A DNA stretch of 64,000 bases from Pseudomonadota bacterium (lineage in GTDB: Bacteria > Pseudomonadota > Gammaproteobacteria > Burkholderiales > Rhodocyclaceae): positions 112,143-176,142 of the forward strand of contig QQUN01000079.1 in assembly GCA_008501585.1 (NCBI GenBank), written 5' to 3'. Positions 56,048 through 64,000 of the stretch are shown piece after piece. The position numbers were made by a program, and so were the translations under genes. Numbering within the stretch: the first letter of the stretch is position 1; every line of letters begins with the position of its first letter. The notes beneath the pieces are model-generated. The model saw only the letters and a list, made by a program, of their open reading frames with translations, did not search any database and had not been told where the DNA came from.

Positions 56048-57280
56048 ATGATCGACGAAGCCTTCCACCCCGACACCATGCGCTGCGTCCTGCTCGAAGG
56101 CATTCACGCCTCGGCGGTGAACGTGTTCGAAAGCCACGGCTACACCCATGTCGAGCAACACGCCACCGCGCTCTCGGGCGAGGCGCTCGACGCCGCCATC
56201 GCCAAGGCCCACTTCATCGGCATCCGCTCGCGCACCCGCCTCACCGAAGCCGTGCTGGCCAAGGCCGAGCACCTGCTGGCCATCGGCTGCTTCTGCATCG
56301 GCACCAACCAGGTCGACCTCGGCGCGGCCGCCCGCCGCGGCATCCCGGTGTTCAACGCCCCCTTCTCCAACACCCGCAGCGTCGCCGAACTGGTGCTGGC
56401 CGAAATCATCATGCTGCTGCGCGGCATCCCCGAAAAGAACGCCGTCCAGCACCGCGGCGGCTGGATGAAACACGCCACCGGCGCCCACGAAGCCCGCGGC
56501 AAGACCCTCGGCATCATCGGCTACGGCCACATCGGCACCCAGATCGGCATCCTCGCCGAACAGCTCGGCATGAGCGTGATCTTCCACGACATCGAAAGCC
56601 GCCTCGCGCTGGGCAACGCCCGCGCCATGCCCACGCTCGACGCCCTGCTCGCCCAGGCCGACGTGGTCAGCCTGCACGTGCCCGAAACCGCCGCCACCCA
56701 AAACCTCATCAACGCCGACCGGCTCGCGCACATGAAACCCGGCAGCCACCTCATCAACGCCTCGCGCGGCACCGTGGTCGACATCGACGCCCTCGCCAAG
56801 GCCCTGGCCAGCGGCCACTTGCGCGGCGCCGCCATCGACGTCTTCCCGCAAGAGCCCGGCGGCAACAGCGACACCTTCACCTCGCCGCTCACCCGCTTCG
56901 ACAACGTCATCCTCACCCCCCACATCGGCGGCTCCACGCTCGAAGCGCAGGAAAACATCGGCACCGAAGTGGCCACCCATCTCATGCGCTACGGCCAGAA
57001 CGGCTCCGTCCTCATGGCCGTCAACTTCCCCGAGCTCTCGCTCCCCGTCCAGCACGGCGCCACCCGCATCCTCCACATCCACCGCAACGTTCCCGGCGTG
57101 CTCGCCAAGATCAACGACATCGTCTCCGCCGCCGGCATCAACATCGCCGCGCAGTACCTGCAGACCGGGCCGGAACTGGGGTATGCGGCGATCGATATCG
57201 ATGCCGCGTTGTCGGCGGACGATCTGGCGCGGCTGCGGCGGATCGAAGGGACGCTGCGGTGCCGGACGCTGGTGCAATAG
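56048..57280 (+). CDS. serA: D-3-phosphoglycerate dehydrogenase (SerA, ACT-domain type)
   Basis: First enzyme of serine synthesis. It has 410 residues, exactly the E. coli SerA class. NAD loop GYGHIGTQIG (about 158-167), substrate and catalytic segments NASRGTVVDIDAL and TPHIGGSTLEAQENI, and a C-terminal ACT domain for serine feedback (RILHIHRNVPGVLAKINDIVSAAGINIAAQYLQT). The ATG at 56048 follows GGAG. In this window it could draw on 3-phosphoglycerate from the Calvin cycle. Confidence 0.97.
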   Translation: MIDEAFHPDTMRCVLLEGIHASAVNVFESHGYTHVEQHATALSGEALDAAIAKAHFIGIRSRTRLTEAVLAKAEHLLAIGCFCIGTNQVDLGAAARRGIPVFNAPFSNTRSVAELVLAEIIMLLRGIPEKNAVQHRGGWMKHATGAHEARGKTLGIIGYGHIGTQIGILAEQLGMSVIFHDIESRLALGNARAMPTLDALLAQADVVSLHVPETAATQNLINADRLAHMKPGSHLINASRGTVVDIDALAKALASGHLRGAAIDVFPQEPGGNSDTFTSPLTRFDNVILTPHIGGSTLEAQENIGTEVATHLMRYGQNGSVLMAVNFPELSLPVQHGATRILHIHRNVPGVLAKINDIVSAAGINIAAQYLQTGPELGYAAIDIDAALSADDLARLRRIEGTLRCRTLVQ

Positions 57281-57483
57281 GCCGACCGCTCAGGACCCAG
57301 GGCATCAGCGAAGATGGCGATTTCGCGGCGTCTGTGGACTCCACCCTATCCGCCCGCTCAACCGCGGCCAGGAAAACGCCGTCACTGCCCGCCGCTTTAT
57401 GAACGCACGCGACGCCAATAGAATGGGCGCTCAGTTTCGTTCGGCTGCGTGGCCGACTGACCACATCACAGGGCTTTCGGCGA

Positions 57484-57816
57484 ATGAAACCTATTCGAGA
57501 ATCTGACTGGAAAGTATTACGCCGTTTGCATCCGATTGCGCTAGAGCGTTTTTGTGAGCGTACGCTCAACGAATGCGTGCAGGCGGCGACATGTGACGGC
57601 CCGTCGGCACACCAGCGCTATGGCGCGCTGTACCGCCTGATCAAAGCACGAGACAAGACACTGGCTGCAGCCTTCAATGACTTGCGCCGCTCCACCGCGA
57701 TCGAGACCCTGATCAACCTGGCTCGCCTCGATCTGCTGACGACACCGGAGCTTGACGAATTTAGCGACGAAACCCGGGATGCTGTTCGCCGGGCGCTGGA
57801 ACCGCTGGACACCTGA
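57484..57816 (+). CDS. Hypothetical all-helical protein (110 residues)
   Basis: No family recognised. Helical, charged, starting MKPIRESDWKVLRRLHPIALERF, with a middle segment LYRLIKARDKTLAAAFNDLRRS and an acidic tail. Plant and bacterial homologs were not recalled. Codon use is less GC-extreme than in neighbours. It stands alone after serA, 203 bases downstream, with no clear ribosome-binding site. It may be a real small gene or an acquired one. Confidence 0.6.
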   Translation: MKPIRESDWKVLRRLHPIALERFCERTLNECVQAATCDGPSAHQRYGALYRLIKARDKTLAAAFNDLRRSTAIETLINLARLDLLTTPELDEFSDETRDAVRRALEPLDT

Positions 57817-57921
57817 CGGAAGCAACGACAGCGGCGCGACAAAGGCGCCTGTTCGCGAGCCCCCCTGTGTCACGGAATGCTTTATGCATGCATTGAGAGG
57901 ACGGTTCTGGCATTGAGCCCG

Positions 57922-57952
57922 CGTAGGGCGGAAAAGCGAAGCGCCTTCCGCC
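57922..57952. repeat. CGTAG-type half-repeat next to the decayed RAYT
   Basis: CGTAGGGCGGAAAAGCGAAG followed by CGCCTTCCGCC: GGCGGAA pairs with TTCCGCC. It has the same CGTAG end as families A to D and is 55 bases upstream of a RAYT remnant, the position expected for a cognate REP. Confidence 0.75.
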
Positions 57953-58006
57953 AAACGCTCTCCGCACCCACCGCCACCGCGAAAAGCACAAAGAAGCACC
58001 GCCTGA

Positions 58007-58191
58007 ATGCCCGACTACCGCCGAAATCGCCTCCCGGGCGGGTGCTGCTTCTTCACGGTCAATCTGCTCGACCGCGACTGCGAGGCACGGGTGGCCCACA
58101 TCGACCTGCCGAGCGATGCCGTTCAAAAAAGGGTCGCACGCACCGACCGTTTCACATCGACGCGTGGGTGGCGCTCCCTGATCACATGCAC
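58007..58191 (+). pseudogene. Decayed REP-associated tyrosine transposase (different subgroup)
   Basis: The first ~41 codons give MPDYRRNRLPGGCCFFTVNL and onward, the N-terminus of the 'MPNYRR..GGTYFFTV' RAYT group. After an A6 run (58125-58130) the frame must shift to reach RPFHIDAWVALPDHMH, where HMH is the HUH motif. The rest of the gene, including the catalytic tyrosine, is missing. So it is frameshifted and truncated. The remaining sequence in the 476-base gap 57817-58292 shows no other gene. Confidence 0.85.
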
Positions 58192-58292
58192 GACGCGAAC
58201 TGCAAGCCACCCCGGCAACAAAGCATGCGTTTGACATTTTTCATAAAAACATTACGCTGCATCTCTGGCACAAATTGCAGAGCATCGAAGCT

Positions 58293-58751
58293 ATGTTTCG
58301 TTGCACGTTCAAACTCAACGATGAGGCACTGAGCACGTTCAAGGTCGGCGCCCTCGCGCTCCCGGCTTTCTCAGGCCTCGGTACAGCCGCAAACAAGCGC
58401 GCCATGGCCTGCACGGTGGGCGTCGGCCCGATCCCGCCCGGCACCTATTACATTTTCGACCGCCAGTCCGGCGGCCTGCTCGGTCCGCTCAGAGATTTCT
58501 TTACGGGTCGGGACGATTGGTTTGCGCTGTACGCCGCAGATGGGCGCATTGACGATGAAACCTTTTGCGATGCGGTAAAACGCGGTAGTTTCCGGCTGCA
58601 CCCAAAAGGACAACTTGGACGCAGCGAAGGCTGCATAGTGATTGACCGACCCGCTGACTATGTCCATCTGCGCACCCTGCTCAAAAGCGTTCGCCCACAA
58701 GTGGTGCCTGGAGCTTCCTTGCAGGCATATGGCAGCTTGGTGGTGACATGA
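58293..58751 (+). CDS. DUF2778 protein, Tlde1-like L,D-transpeptidase-fold enzyme
   Basis: 152 residues from the ATG at 58293; a TTG six codons upstream is possible. The C-terminal half has the DUF2778/Tlde1 signature: VGPIPPGTYYI, then H103 in FRLHPKG and C114 in GRSEGCIVI, an L,D-transpeptidase-like HxxG...SxGC site. Some members are type VI secretion effectors that attack peptidoglycan; others are uncharacterised. No VgrG, Hcp or PAAR gene is nearby. It overlaps a small membrane-protein gene by four bases (ATGA), so an effector-immunity pair is possible. Confidence 0.83.
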   Translation: MFRCTFKLNDEALSTFKVGALALPAFSGLGTAANKRAMACTVGVGPIPPGTYYIFDRQSGGLLGPLRDFFTGRDDWFALYAADGRIDDETFCDAVKRGSFRLHPKGQLGRSEGCIVIDRPADYVHLRTLLKSVRPQVVPGASLQAYGSLVVT

Positions 58752-58999
58752 AACCCCGGAAGCTTGCCACCATGAGCATCATCACGCTGGCACTTACCTA
58801 TGGACAGATGCGTTTGTGGTTTGCCAGTGATTGGTCGGAGGCGGCCTGGACCTGGATCAATGCCCGGCTATCGGATGGCGCCAATCCCGGCCTCGCGTCT
58901 GATATCGAGCTGATTACCGCGCTGGCCTGTACGTTTACGATGTCGCTGGCGCTGGTGTGGGGCGCCCGTACCCTGCTTGGCGGATACCAAAAAAACTAG
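58748..58999 (+). CDS. Small membrane protein coupled to the DUF2778 gene (immunity candidate)
   Basis: 83 residues with two hydrophobic segments (about 8-24 and 52-76, ALACTFTMSLALVWGARTLL) and a Trp-rich polar loop between. No family recognised. It overlaps the upstream gene, so it is probably made with it. It could neutralise or anchor that enzyme. This is inferred from pairing alone. Confidence 0.65.
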   Translation: MKPRKLATMSIITLALTYGQMRLWFASDWSEAAWTWINARLSDGANPGLASDIELITALACTFTMSLALVWGARTLLGGYQKN

Positions 59000-59203
59000 C
59001 GGCCCGTGCGCGGCGACTCAATAGCTGGACTCCTCTTGATTTCGCTACCCGCATCGTGGCTTTCGTCGCACCCTGATACAAAACCAATCGCACTATTGCT
59101 GCAGCGCAACATCTTTTGGCTGTAGTGTATCTCCGTTCATTCACCCACTTTCTGACGCCTGCGCAGGCATCCGTGCCAGCGAACCGTCGGCAGGGAGGTC
59201 GAT

Positions 59204-60244
59204 ATGCGGATCAAACCCTTCTCTCACCGAAAGACCATCAGCCTGGCCCTGCAAGGCGGCGGCGCGCACGGGGCCTTTACCTGGGGCGTGCTCGACTACC
59301 TGCTCGAAGTCGGCCACCTTGATTTCGACGCGGTGAGCGGCACCAGCGCCGGCGCCATGAATGCGGCGGTGCTGGCGCAGGGCCTGATGGCGGGCGGGCG
59401 CGAGGGCGCGCGCAAGGCGCTGGCGGCGTTCTGGCGCGCGGTGGCCAGCAGCGTGCCCTTCGATGTCACCGTACGCACGCTCGATGGGCACAGCGGCACG
59501 CTGGCGCCGGCGATGAAGATGATGCTGATGTGGGCCAACTTCTTCTCGCCCTACGAGCTGAACCCGTTCGACCACAACCCCTTGCGCGACGTGGTGACGA
59601 AGCAGATCGATTTCGACCGCCTGCGCCATGCCTCGCCGCTACGGCTGTTCATCGCCGCCACCGAGGCCAACACCGGGCGACTGCGGCTGTTTCGCGAGCA
59701 CGAGCTGACCGCCGACGCCCTGCTCGCCTCGGCCTGTCTGCCATCGGTGCACCACAGCATCGAGATCGACGGCGAGCACTACTGGGACGGCGGTTTCGCG
59801 GCCAATCCGGCGGTCTCCCCGCTGTTCTACCATGGCCGGAGCCGCGACATCCTGCTGGTGCTGATCAACCCCATGCGCCACAGCAAGACGCCGCGCAGCG
59901 CCGACGAAATCCGCACCCGCAGCATGGTGCTGGGCTTCAGCGCCAACTTCCTGCGCGAGATGCGCATGTTTGCCCATGCCCGCGAGTTTGCTGCGCAACA
60001 GCCGTGGTGGTCGCGCGGCCGGCTGGAGCGGCGCCTGTTGTCGACCAACTTTCACCTGATCGAGGCTTCGGAGGTGATGAGCCGGCTATCGGCCGAGTCC
60101 AAGCTCTCGCCCAGCGGCTCCTTCCTCCAGTTGCTGCACGACCTGGGCCGCGAGCGCGCCCGGCAATGGCACGCGGAATCGGGCCACCATGTCGGCGAAC
60201 GCCCCTCGGTCGAGGTGGCGGGGCTGTTCGGTGCTAGGCCTTGA
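59204..60244 (+). CDS. Patatin-like phospholipase
   Basis: 346-residue serine lipase of the RssA/YchK-related patatin group. Oxyanion loop GGGAHG (18-23), nucleophile S48 in GTSAG, and catalytic D195 in DGG. Length exceeds the shortest RssA type, and the C-terminal helical part (about 230-346) is less conserved. Probably acts on membrane phospholipids; the true substrate is unknown. GGGAGG lies before the ATG. Its 3' end overlaps the convergent LysR gene by 11 bases. Confidence 0.93.
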   Translation: MRIKPFSHRKTISLALQGGGAHGAFTWGVLDYLLEVGHLDFDAVSGTSAGAMNAAVLAQGLMAGGREGARKALAAFWRAVASSVPFDVTVRTLDGHSGTLAPAMKMMLMWANFFSPYELNPFDHNPLRDVVTKQIDFDRLRHASPLRLFIAATEANTGRLRLFREHELTADALLASACLPSVHHSIEIDGEHYWDGGFAANPAVSPLFYHGRSRDILLVLINPMRHSKTPRSADEIRTRSMVLGFSANFLREMRMFAHAREFAAQQPWWSRGRLERRLLSTNFHLIEASEVMSRLSAESKLSPSGSFLQLLHDLGRERARQWHAESGHHVGERPSVEVAGLFGARP

Positions 60245-61133
60245 AGTGATCGATGAACACCCGCAACCGCGGCGGCATGTGCGCCCGGCTGGGGAAGTAC
60301 AGATAGAGCGAGCCGAGCGACAGCGCGTAGTCCTCGAGCACCGGCACCAGCCGGCCGCTGCGCAGGTCCTCGGCCACCAGCGCTTCGATGGTCTGCACCA
60401 GGGCCAGCCCGCTGCGCGCCAGATCGATCTCGGCGGCCAGGTCATTGATGATGAAGCGCCCGCTCACGTCCACTTCCAAGGGCTGCCCGTCGCGCTGGAA
60501 CTGCCAGGGCGACAGCCGCCCGCTGGAGGCGTAGCGGTAGCGCGAGCATTCATGGCCGGCCAGCGCCTCGGGGCGGTCGGGCATCGGGCGCTGCGCGAAG
60601 TAGGCCGGTGCGCCGACGGTGACCAGTCGCGTGATCGGCCCCAGCGGCAGCGCCACCATGTCGGCCGCAATCTGCTCGCCCATGCGCACGCCGACATCGA
60701 AACCCTCGGCCACCAGGTCCACCAAATGGTCATCGAGCGCGAACTCCACCCCCACCGCCGGATAGCGCGCCGAGAATTCCGCCAGCCGCGGCAGAAAGAA
60801 ACGCGCAAAAGCCATGCGCGGCAGCGTGATCCGCACCGTGCCTGCGGGTTCGCTGCGGCTGTGCTCAACGGTGTCGACCGCGCCGCCCAGCTGCGCCAGC
60901 CCCGCGCGCACCCCGTCGAGCATGGCCGCGCCTTCCTCGGTCAGGCCCACCCGGCGGGTGGTGCGCGCCAGCAGGCGCACGTCGAGGCGACGCTCGAGCG
61001 AGCGCACCGATTGCGACAGCGCCGAGGCCGACACCCCCATCTCCTCCGCTGCACGGCTGAAGCTGGCATGACGGGCCACGCACTCGAAGGCGGCCAGTGC
61101 CGGCAGCAAGGTCGGATCCAGTTTTAAGCTCAT
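60234..61133 (-). CDS. LysR family regulator, divergent from the molybdenum hydroxylase operon
   Basis: 299 residues with the LysR helix-turn-helix at ~10-66 (FECVARHASFSRAAEEMGVSASALSQSVRSLERRLDVRL) and a short effector domain of the group that often ends near 300. Divergent from the two-subunit oxidoreductase genes, so it probably controls them. The ATG at 61133 lies in an AT-rich leader. Confidence 0.93.
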   Translation of the reverse strand: MSLKLDPTLLPALAAFECVARHASFSRAAEEMGVSASALSQSVRSLERRLDVRLLARTTRRVGLTEEGAAMLDGVRAGLAQLGGAVDTVEHSRSEPAGTVRITLPRMAFARFFLPRLAEFSARYPAVGVEFALDDHLVDLVAEGFDVGVRMGEQIAADMVALPLGPITRLVTVGAPAYFAQRPMPDRPEALAGHECSRYRYASSGRLSPWQFQRDGQPLEVDVSGRFIINDLAAEIDLARSGLALVQTIEALVAEDLRSGRLVPVLEDYALSLGSLYLYFPSRAHMPPRLRVFIDHFKA

Positions 61134-61146
61134 CTAAACAGACTGT

Positions 61147-61177
61147 TTCGAATTAAAGCGTCGATCTTAATAGCGAA
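61147..61177. promoter_or_regulatory. Possible LysR operator in the divergent gap
   Basis: TTCGAATTAA (61147-61156) and TTAATAGCGAA (61167-61177) form an imperfect dyad around a 10-base spacer. The gap (61134-61239) is AT-rich beside the LysR start. Binding is inferred from symmetry and place only. Confidence 0.45.
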
Positions 61178-61239
61178 TCATCCTATGGTGCACCGGTGAT
61201 GGCCCGCAGAGGCTGCCCCCCAATCCCTGGAGAGACCTC

Positions 61240-61698
61240 ATGATTCGCTTCACCCTCAACGGCAAGCCGGTCAGCACCGATCTGCCCGGCGACACCCCCC
61301 TGCTGTGGGCCGTGCGCGACGGCTTCGCGCTGACCGGCAGCAAGTTCGGCTGTGGCATGGGCCTGTGCGGCGCGTGCACCATGCATGTCGACGGCAGCCC
61401 GGTGCGCTCCTGTTCCACGCCGCTGGCCGATGTGGCCAACAAGGCCGTCACCACCATCGAAACCGTCGGTGCCGACCGCGTCGGCGCCGCAGTGCAGCAG
61501 GCCTGGCAAAAGCTCGACGTGGTGCAGTGCGGCTACTGCCAGTCCGGCCAGATCATGTCGGCCACGGCCTTGCTGCAGAGCAACCCCAGGCCCACCGACG
61601 CCGACATCGATGCCGCCATGGCCGGCAACGTGTGCCGCTGCGCCACCTATGTGCGCATCCGCGCCGCCATCCACGAAGCGGCCCGCACGCTGGCCTGA
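61240..61698 (+). CDS. [2Fe-2S] small subunit of a molybdenum hydroxylase (isoquinoline 1-oxidoreductase alpha-like)
   Basis: 152 residues. Plant-type ferredoxin site C38, C43, C46, C58 and the second, hydroxylase-type cluster C97, C100, C132, C134 (QCGYCQSGQ, NVCRCATY). It passes electrons from the molybdenum subunit encoded next. GGAGAG precedes the ATG. It lacks an FAD subunit, the pattern of IorAB-type enzymes that hand electrons to cytochromes. Confidence 0.95.
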   Translation: MIRFTLNGKPVSTDLPGDTPLLWAVRDGFALTGSKFGCGMGLCGACTMHVDGSPVRSCSTPLADVANKAVTTIETVGADRVGAAVQQAWQKLDVVQCGYCQSGQIMSATALLQSNPRPTDADIDAAMAGNVCRCATYVRIRAAIHEAARTLA

Positions 61699-61709
61699 GG
61701 AACGCGATC

Positions 61710-63932
61710 ATGACGACCCGACATCCCCGCATCGAAAACCTCTCGCGCCGCGACTTCCTCAAACAGGGCACTGGCCTCACCCTCGGCGTGATCCTGCCGA
61801 CCGTACCGGCCAAACTGCTGGCCGCTGGCGCCGGACCGGGCATCGCCGGCAGCGGCCCGGTGACGGCCGGTGGCTTTGCCCCCAACGCCTTCGTGCGCAT
61901 CGGCGCCGACGACACCGTGACCGTGATCGCCAAGCACCTGGAGATGGGCCAGGGCGCCCACACCGGCCTGGCCACGCTGGTGGCCGAAGAGCTGGACGCC
62001 GACTGGGCGCGCGTGGTGGTCGAAGGCGCGCCGGCCGACGCCGCCCGCTACAACAACCTGTTCTGGGGCAAGGCCCAGGGCACCGGCGGCAGCACCGCCA
62101 TTGCCAACTCCTTCATGCAGCTGCGCCAGGCCGGCGCCGCCGCGCGCACCATGCTGGTGTCGGCGGCGGCGGCCGAGTGGCACGTGCCGGCCGGCGAGAT
62201 CGTGGTCAGGGACGGTGTCGTGAGCCATCCCGGCTCGAAGCGCCAGGCGCGCTTCGGCGCGCTCGCCGAGGCCGCCGCGCGCCAGCCGGTGCCCGACGCC
62301 CCGACGCTGAAAGACCCGAAGGACTTCCGCCTCATCGGCCGCCACGTACCGCGCAAGGACAGCCTGGCCAAGACCACCGGCAAGGCCGTGTTCACCCAGG
62401 ACGTTCAGCTGCCCGGCATGCTCGTGGCCGTGGTGGCGCACGCGCCGCGCTTCGGCGCCACGGTGAAATCGGTCGATGATGCGGCCGCGCGCAAGAGCCC
62501 CGGCGTGGTCGACGTGGTGCAGATCCCCGGCGGCGTGGCGGTGCTCGCACGCGACACCTGGAGCGCCAAGAAGGGGCGCGACGCGCTCGCCATCGAGTGG
62601 GACGAGGCGAGCGGCTGGCGCGGCGGCAGCGCCGCGCTGGTCGAGCGCTACCGCAACCTCGCCGCCACACCGGGCGCGCTCGCGCGCCGCGAGGGCGACG
62701 CCGAGGCGGTGCTCGGCAAGGCCGGCCGCGTGCTTGAGGCGGAGTTCGTCTTTCCCTATCTCGCGCACGCCGCGATGGAGCCGATGAACTGCGTCATCCG
62801 CCTCGACGCCGACGGCTGCGAGGTGTGGAACGGCGAGCAGCTCCAGACACCCGACCAGCACGCCCTGGCCGCCCTGCTCGGCCTCAAGCCCGAGCAGGTC
62901 AAGCTCAACATGTTGTTCGCCGGCGGCAGCTTCGGCCGCCGCGCCGCGCCGGATTCCGACTACCTGCTGGAGGCCGGCCATATCGTCAAGGCCATCGGCG
63001 GCCGTGCCCCGGTCAAGCTGGTGTGGCTGCGCGAGGACGACATGCGCGCCGGCCACTACCGCCCGCTCTACCTGCACCACCTGCGCGCCGCGCTCGACGA
63101 CGCCGGCCGGCCGCTGGCCTGGTCGCAGCGCATCGTCGGCCAGTCCATCATCGCCGGCACGCCCTTCGAGCCGGTGCTGATCAAGGACGGCATCGACGCC
63201 ACCTCGGTCGAGGGCGCCGCCAACCTTCCCTACCACGTACCCAACCTGCAGGTCGAGCTGCACAGCACCAACGCCGAGGTCAAGGTGCCGGTGCTGTGGT
63301 GGCGCTCGGTGGGTTCGACCCACACCGGTTTTGCCACCGAGGCCTTCCTCGACGAGTTGGCCAGCGCCGCCGGCGCCGACCCGGTCGACTACCGCCTCAA
63401 ACTGCTCGACGCCCACCCGCGCCACGCCGCGGTGCTGCGCCTGGCCGCCGACAAGGCCGGCTGGTCGGCCCCGCTGGCCGGGCGCGACGGCATGCGGCGC
63501 GGGCGCGGCGTGGCGCTGCATGAGTCGTTCAACACCATCGTCGCCCAGGTGGCCGAGGTGAGCGTCGCCGCCGACGGCGCGTTCAAGCTCGACCGCGTGG
63601 TGTGTGCGCTCGACTGCGGCGTGGCGGTCAATCCGGACGTGATCCACGCGCAGATGGAAGGCGGCATCGGCTTTGCGCTGGCCGCGGCACTCACCGGCGA
63701 GATCACGCTGGAGGACGGCCAGGTGGTGCAGTCCAACTTCCACGACTACCCAGTGCTGCGCATCGACCAGATGCCGGCGGTGGAGGTGCACATCGTGCCC
63801 TCCGCCGAAAAGCCCACCGGCGTCGGCGAGCCCGGCGTACCGCCACTGGCTCCGGCACTGGCCAACGCCCTGTTCGCCGCCAGCGGCAAGCGCATCCGCC
63901 GCCTGCCGATCGGCGACCAGCTCAAGGCGTAA
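61710..63932 (+). CDS. Molybdopterin-binding large subunit (isoquinoline 1-oxidoreductase beta/aldehyde oxidase-like)
   Basis: 740 residues. A twin-arginine signal (NLSRRDFLKQGTGLTLGV) suggests export of the folded enzyme to the periplasm. Xanthine-dehydrogenase-family features follow: EMGQGAHTGLATLVAEELDADW, AGGSFGRRAAPDSDY, WWRSVGSTHTGFATEAFLDELA and the C-terminal GVGEPGVPPLAPALANAL with a likely catalytic Glu. Substrates of this group are aldehydes or N-heteroaromatics; the exact one is unknown. It starts 11 bases after the 2Fe-2S gene. Confidence 0.94.
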   Translation: MTTRHPRIENLSRRDFLKQGTGLTLGVILPTVPAKLLAAGAGPGIAGSGPVTAGGFAPNAFVRIGADDTVTVIAKHLEMGQGAHTGLATLVAEELDADWARVVVEGAPADAARYNNLFWGKAQGTGGSTAIANSFMQLRQAGAAARTMLVSAAAAEWHVPAGEIVVRDGVVSHPGSKRQARFGALAEAAARQPVPDAPTLKDPKDFRLIGRHVPRKDSLAKTTGKAVFTQDVQLPGMLVAVVAHAPRFGATVKSVDDAAARKSPGVVDVVQIPGGVAVLARDTWSAKKGRDALAIEWDEASGWRGGSAALVERYRNLAATPGALARREGDAEAVLGKAGRVLEAEFVFPYLAHAAMEPMNCVIRLDADGCEVWNGEQLQTPDQHALAALLGLKPEQVKLNMLFAGGSFGRRAAPDSDYLLEAGHIVKAIGGRAPVKLVWLREDDMRAGHYRPLYLHHLRAALDDAGRPLAWSQRIVGQSIIAGTPFEPVLIKDGIDATSVEGAANLPYHVPNLQVELHSTNAEVKVPVLWWRSVGSTHTGFATEAFLDELASAAGADPVDYRLKLLDAHPRHAAVLRLAADKAGWSAPLAGRDGMRRGRGVALHESFNTIVAQVAEVSVAADGAFKLDRVVCALDCGVAVNPDVIHAQMEGGIGFALAAALTGEITLEDGQVVQSNFHDYPVLRIDQMPAVEVHIVPSAEKPTGVGEPGVPPLAPALANALFAASGKRIRRLPIGDQLKA

Positions 63933-63937
63933 GCGCC

Positions 63938-64000
63938 ATGGACAGCCTCGATCTGGACGTACTCACCCGCGCGCGCGACTGGCTCGCCGATGGCCGGCGG
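63938..64000 (+). CDS. XdhC/CoxI-like molybdenum-cofactor maturation factor (partial)
   Basis: The first 21 codons (opening MDSLDLDVLTRARDWLADGR) are inside the window and match the start of XdhC-family proteins, which insert sulfurated molybdenum cofactor. It begins five bases after the large-subunit stop codon, the usual position in such operons. The window ends here. Confidence 0.7.
   Translation, partial: MDSLDLDVLTRARDWLADGRR

Overview
The window is GC-rich, densely coded DNA. It most likely comes from a Betaproteobacterium of the Rhodocyclales (Thauera/Azoarcus type). This placement is an inference from a red-type Calvin-cycle cluster, a fused indolepyruvate:ferredoxin oxidoreductase, an SHP/diheme cytochrome module, an isoquinoline-oxidoreductase-like molybdoenzyme, and the abundance of short palindromic intergenic repeats. 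No rRNA, tRNA or CRISPR array was seen.

Layout. (1) 1-4.6 kb: peroxide defence (ahpC, ahpF), a ubiquinone-type flavin hydroxylase and dsbC. (2) 4.6-16.8 kb: a near-complete Calvin cycle locus, with cbbR divergent from cbbL-cbbS-cbbX-cbbF-cbbP-cbbT-gap-pgk-cbbA. It encodes a form I red-type RuBisCO with its CbbX activase. Almost every gap between these genes holds a palindromic repeat of a family whose ends read CGTAG/CTACG. (3) 16.9-20 kb: an accessory island with an integron integrase (minus strand), a putative attI, one gene cassette with a well-formed attC, then REP-type repeats and a REP-associated tyrosine transposase. The cassette protein carries an RNxxxH motif of HEPN-ribonuclease type. 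(4) 20-31.5 kb: mixed housekeeping genes (VOC protein, DUF2784, dodecin, MarC, methyltransferases including an RlmA-like one, an esterase, a very large AsmA/DUF748 protein, a FrnE-like DsbA, a YghU-like GST). (5) 31.5-34.7 kb: a four-gene histidine-rich membrane cluster that looks like a metal-handling module. (6) 34.9-37 kb: an esterase, then a carboxymuconolactone decarboxylase/AhpD-like protein and its ECF41 sigma factor, with a textbook ECF41 promoter. (7) 37-44.3 kb: an operon for an NSS transporter, an amino-acid dehydrogenase and a fused 2-oxoacid:ferredoxin oxidoreductase, with a divergent LysR regulator. (8) 44.4-49.2 kb: a ferric-reductase-like membrane flavocytochrome with diheme cytochrome c and SHP/DUF1924 cytochrome, facing a PepSY/response regulator/histidine kinase operon. 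(9) 49.2-55.9 kb: the SUF iron-sulfur operon (Rrf2 regulator, sufB, C, D, S, U, T). (10) 56-64 kb: serA, a decayed second REP transposase, a DUF2778 (Tlde1-like) gene overlapping a small membrane-protein gene, a patatin phospholipase, and a LysR regulator divergent from a molybdenum hydroxylase operon that runs off the window.

How the genes fit together. The Calvin locus encodes carboxylation, RuBisCO repair, RuBP regeneration (PRK, FBPase, transketolase, aldolase) and the reductive steps (PGK, GAPDH) under one LysR regulator. The amino-acid operon reads as import, deamination and oxidative decarboxylation to an acyl-CoA with reduced ferredoxin. The accessory island and the scattered CGTAG repeats show two different REP/RAYT systems in one window, one with an intact transposase and one decayed.
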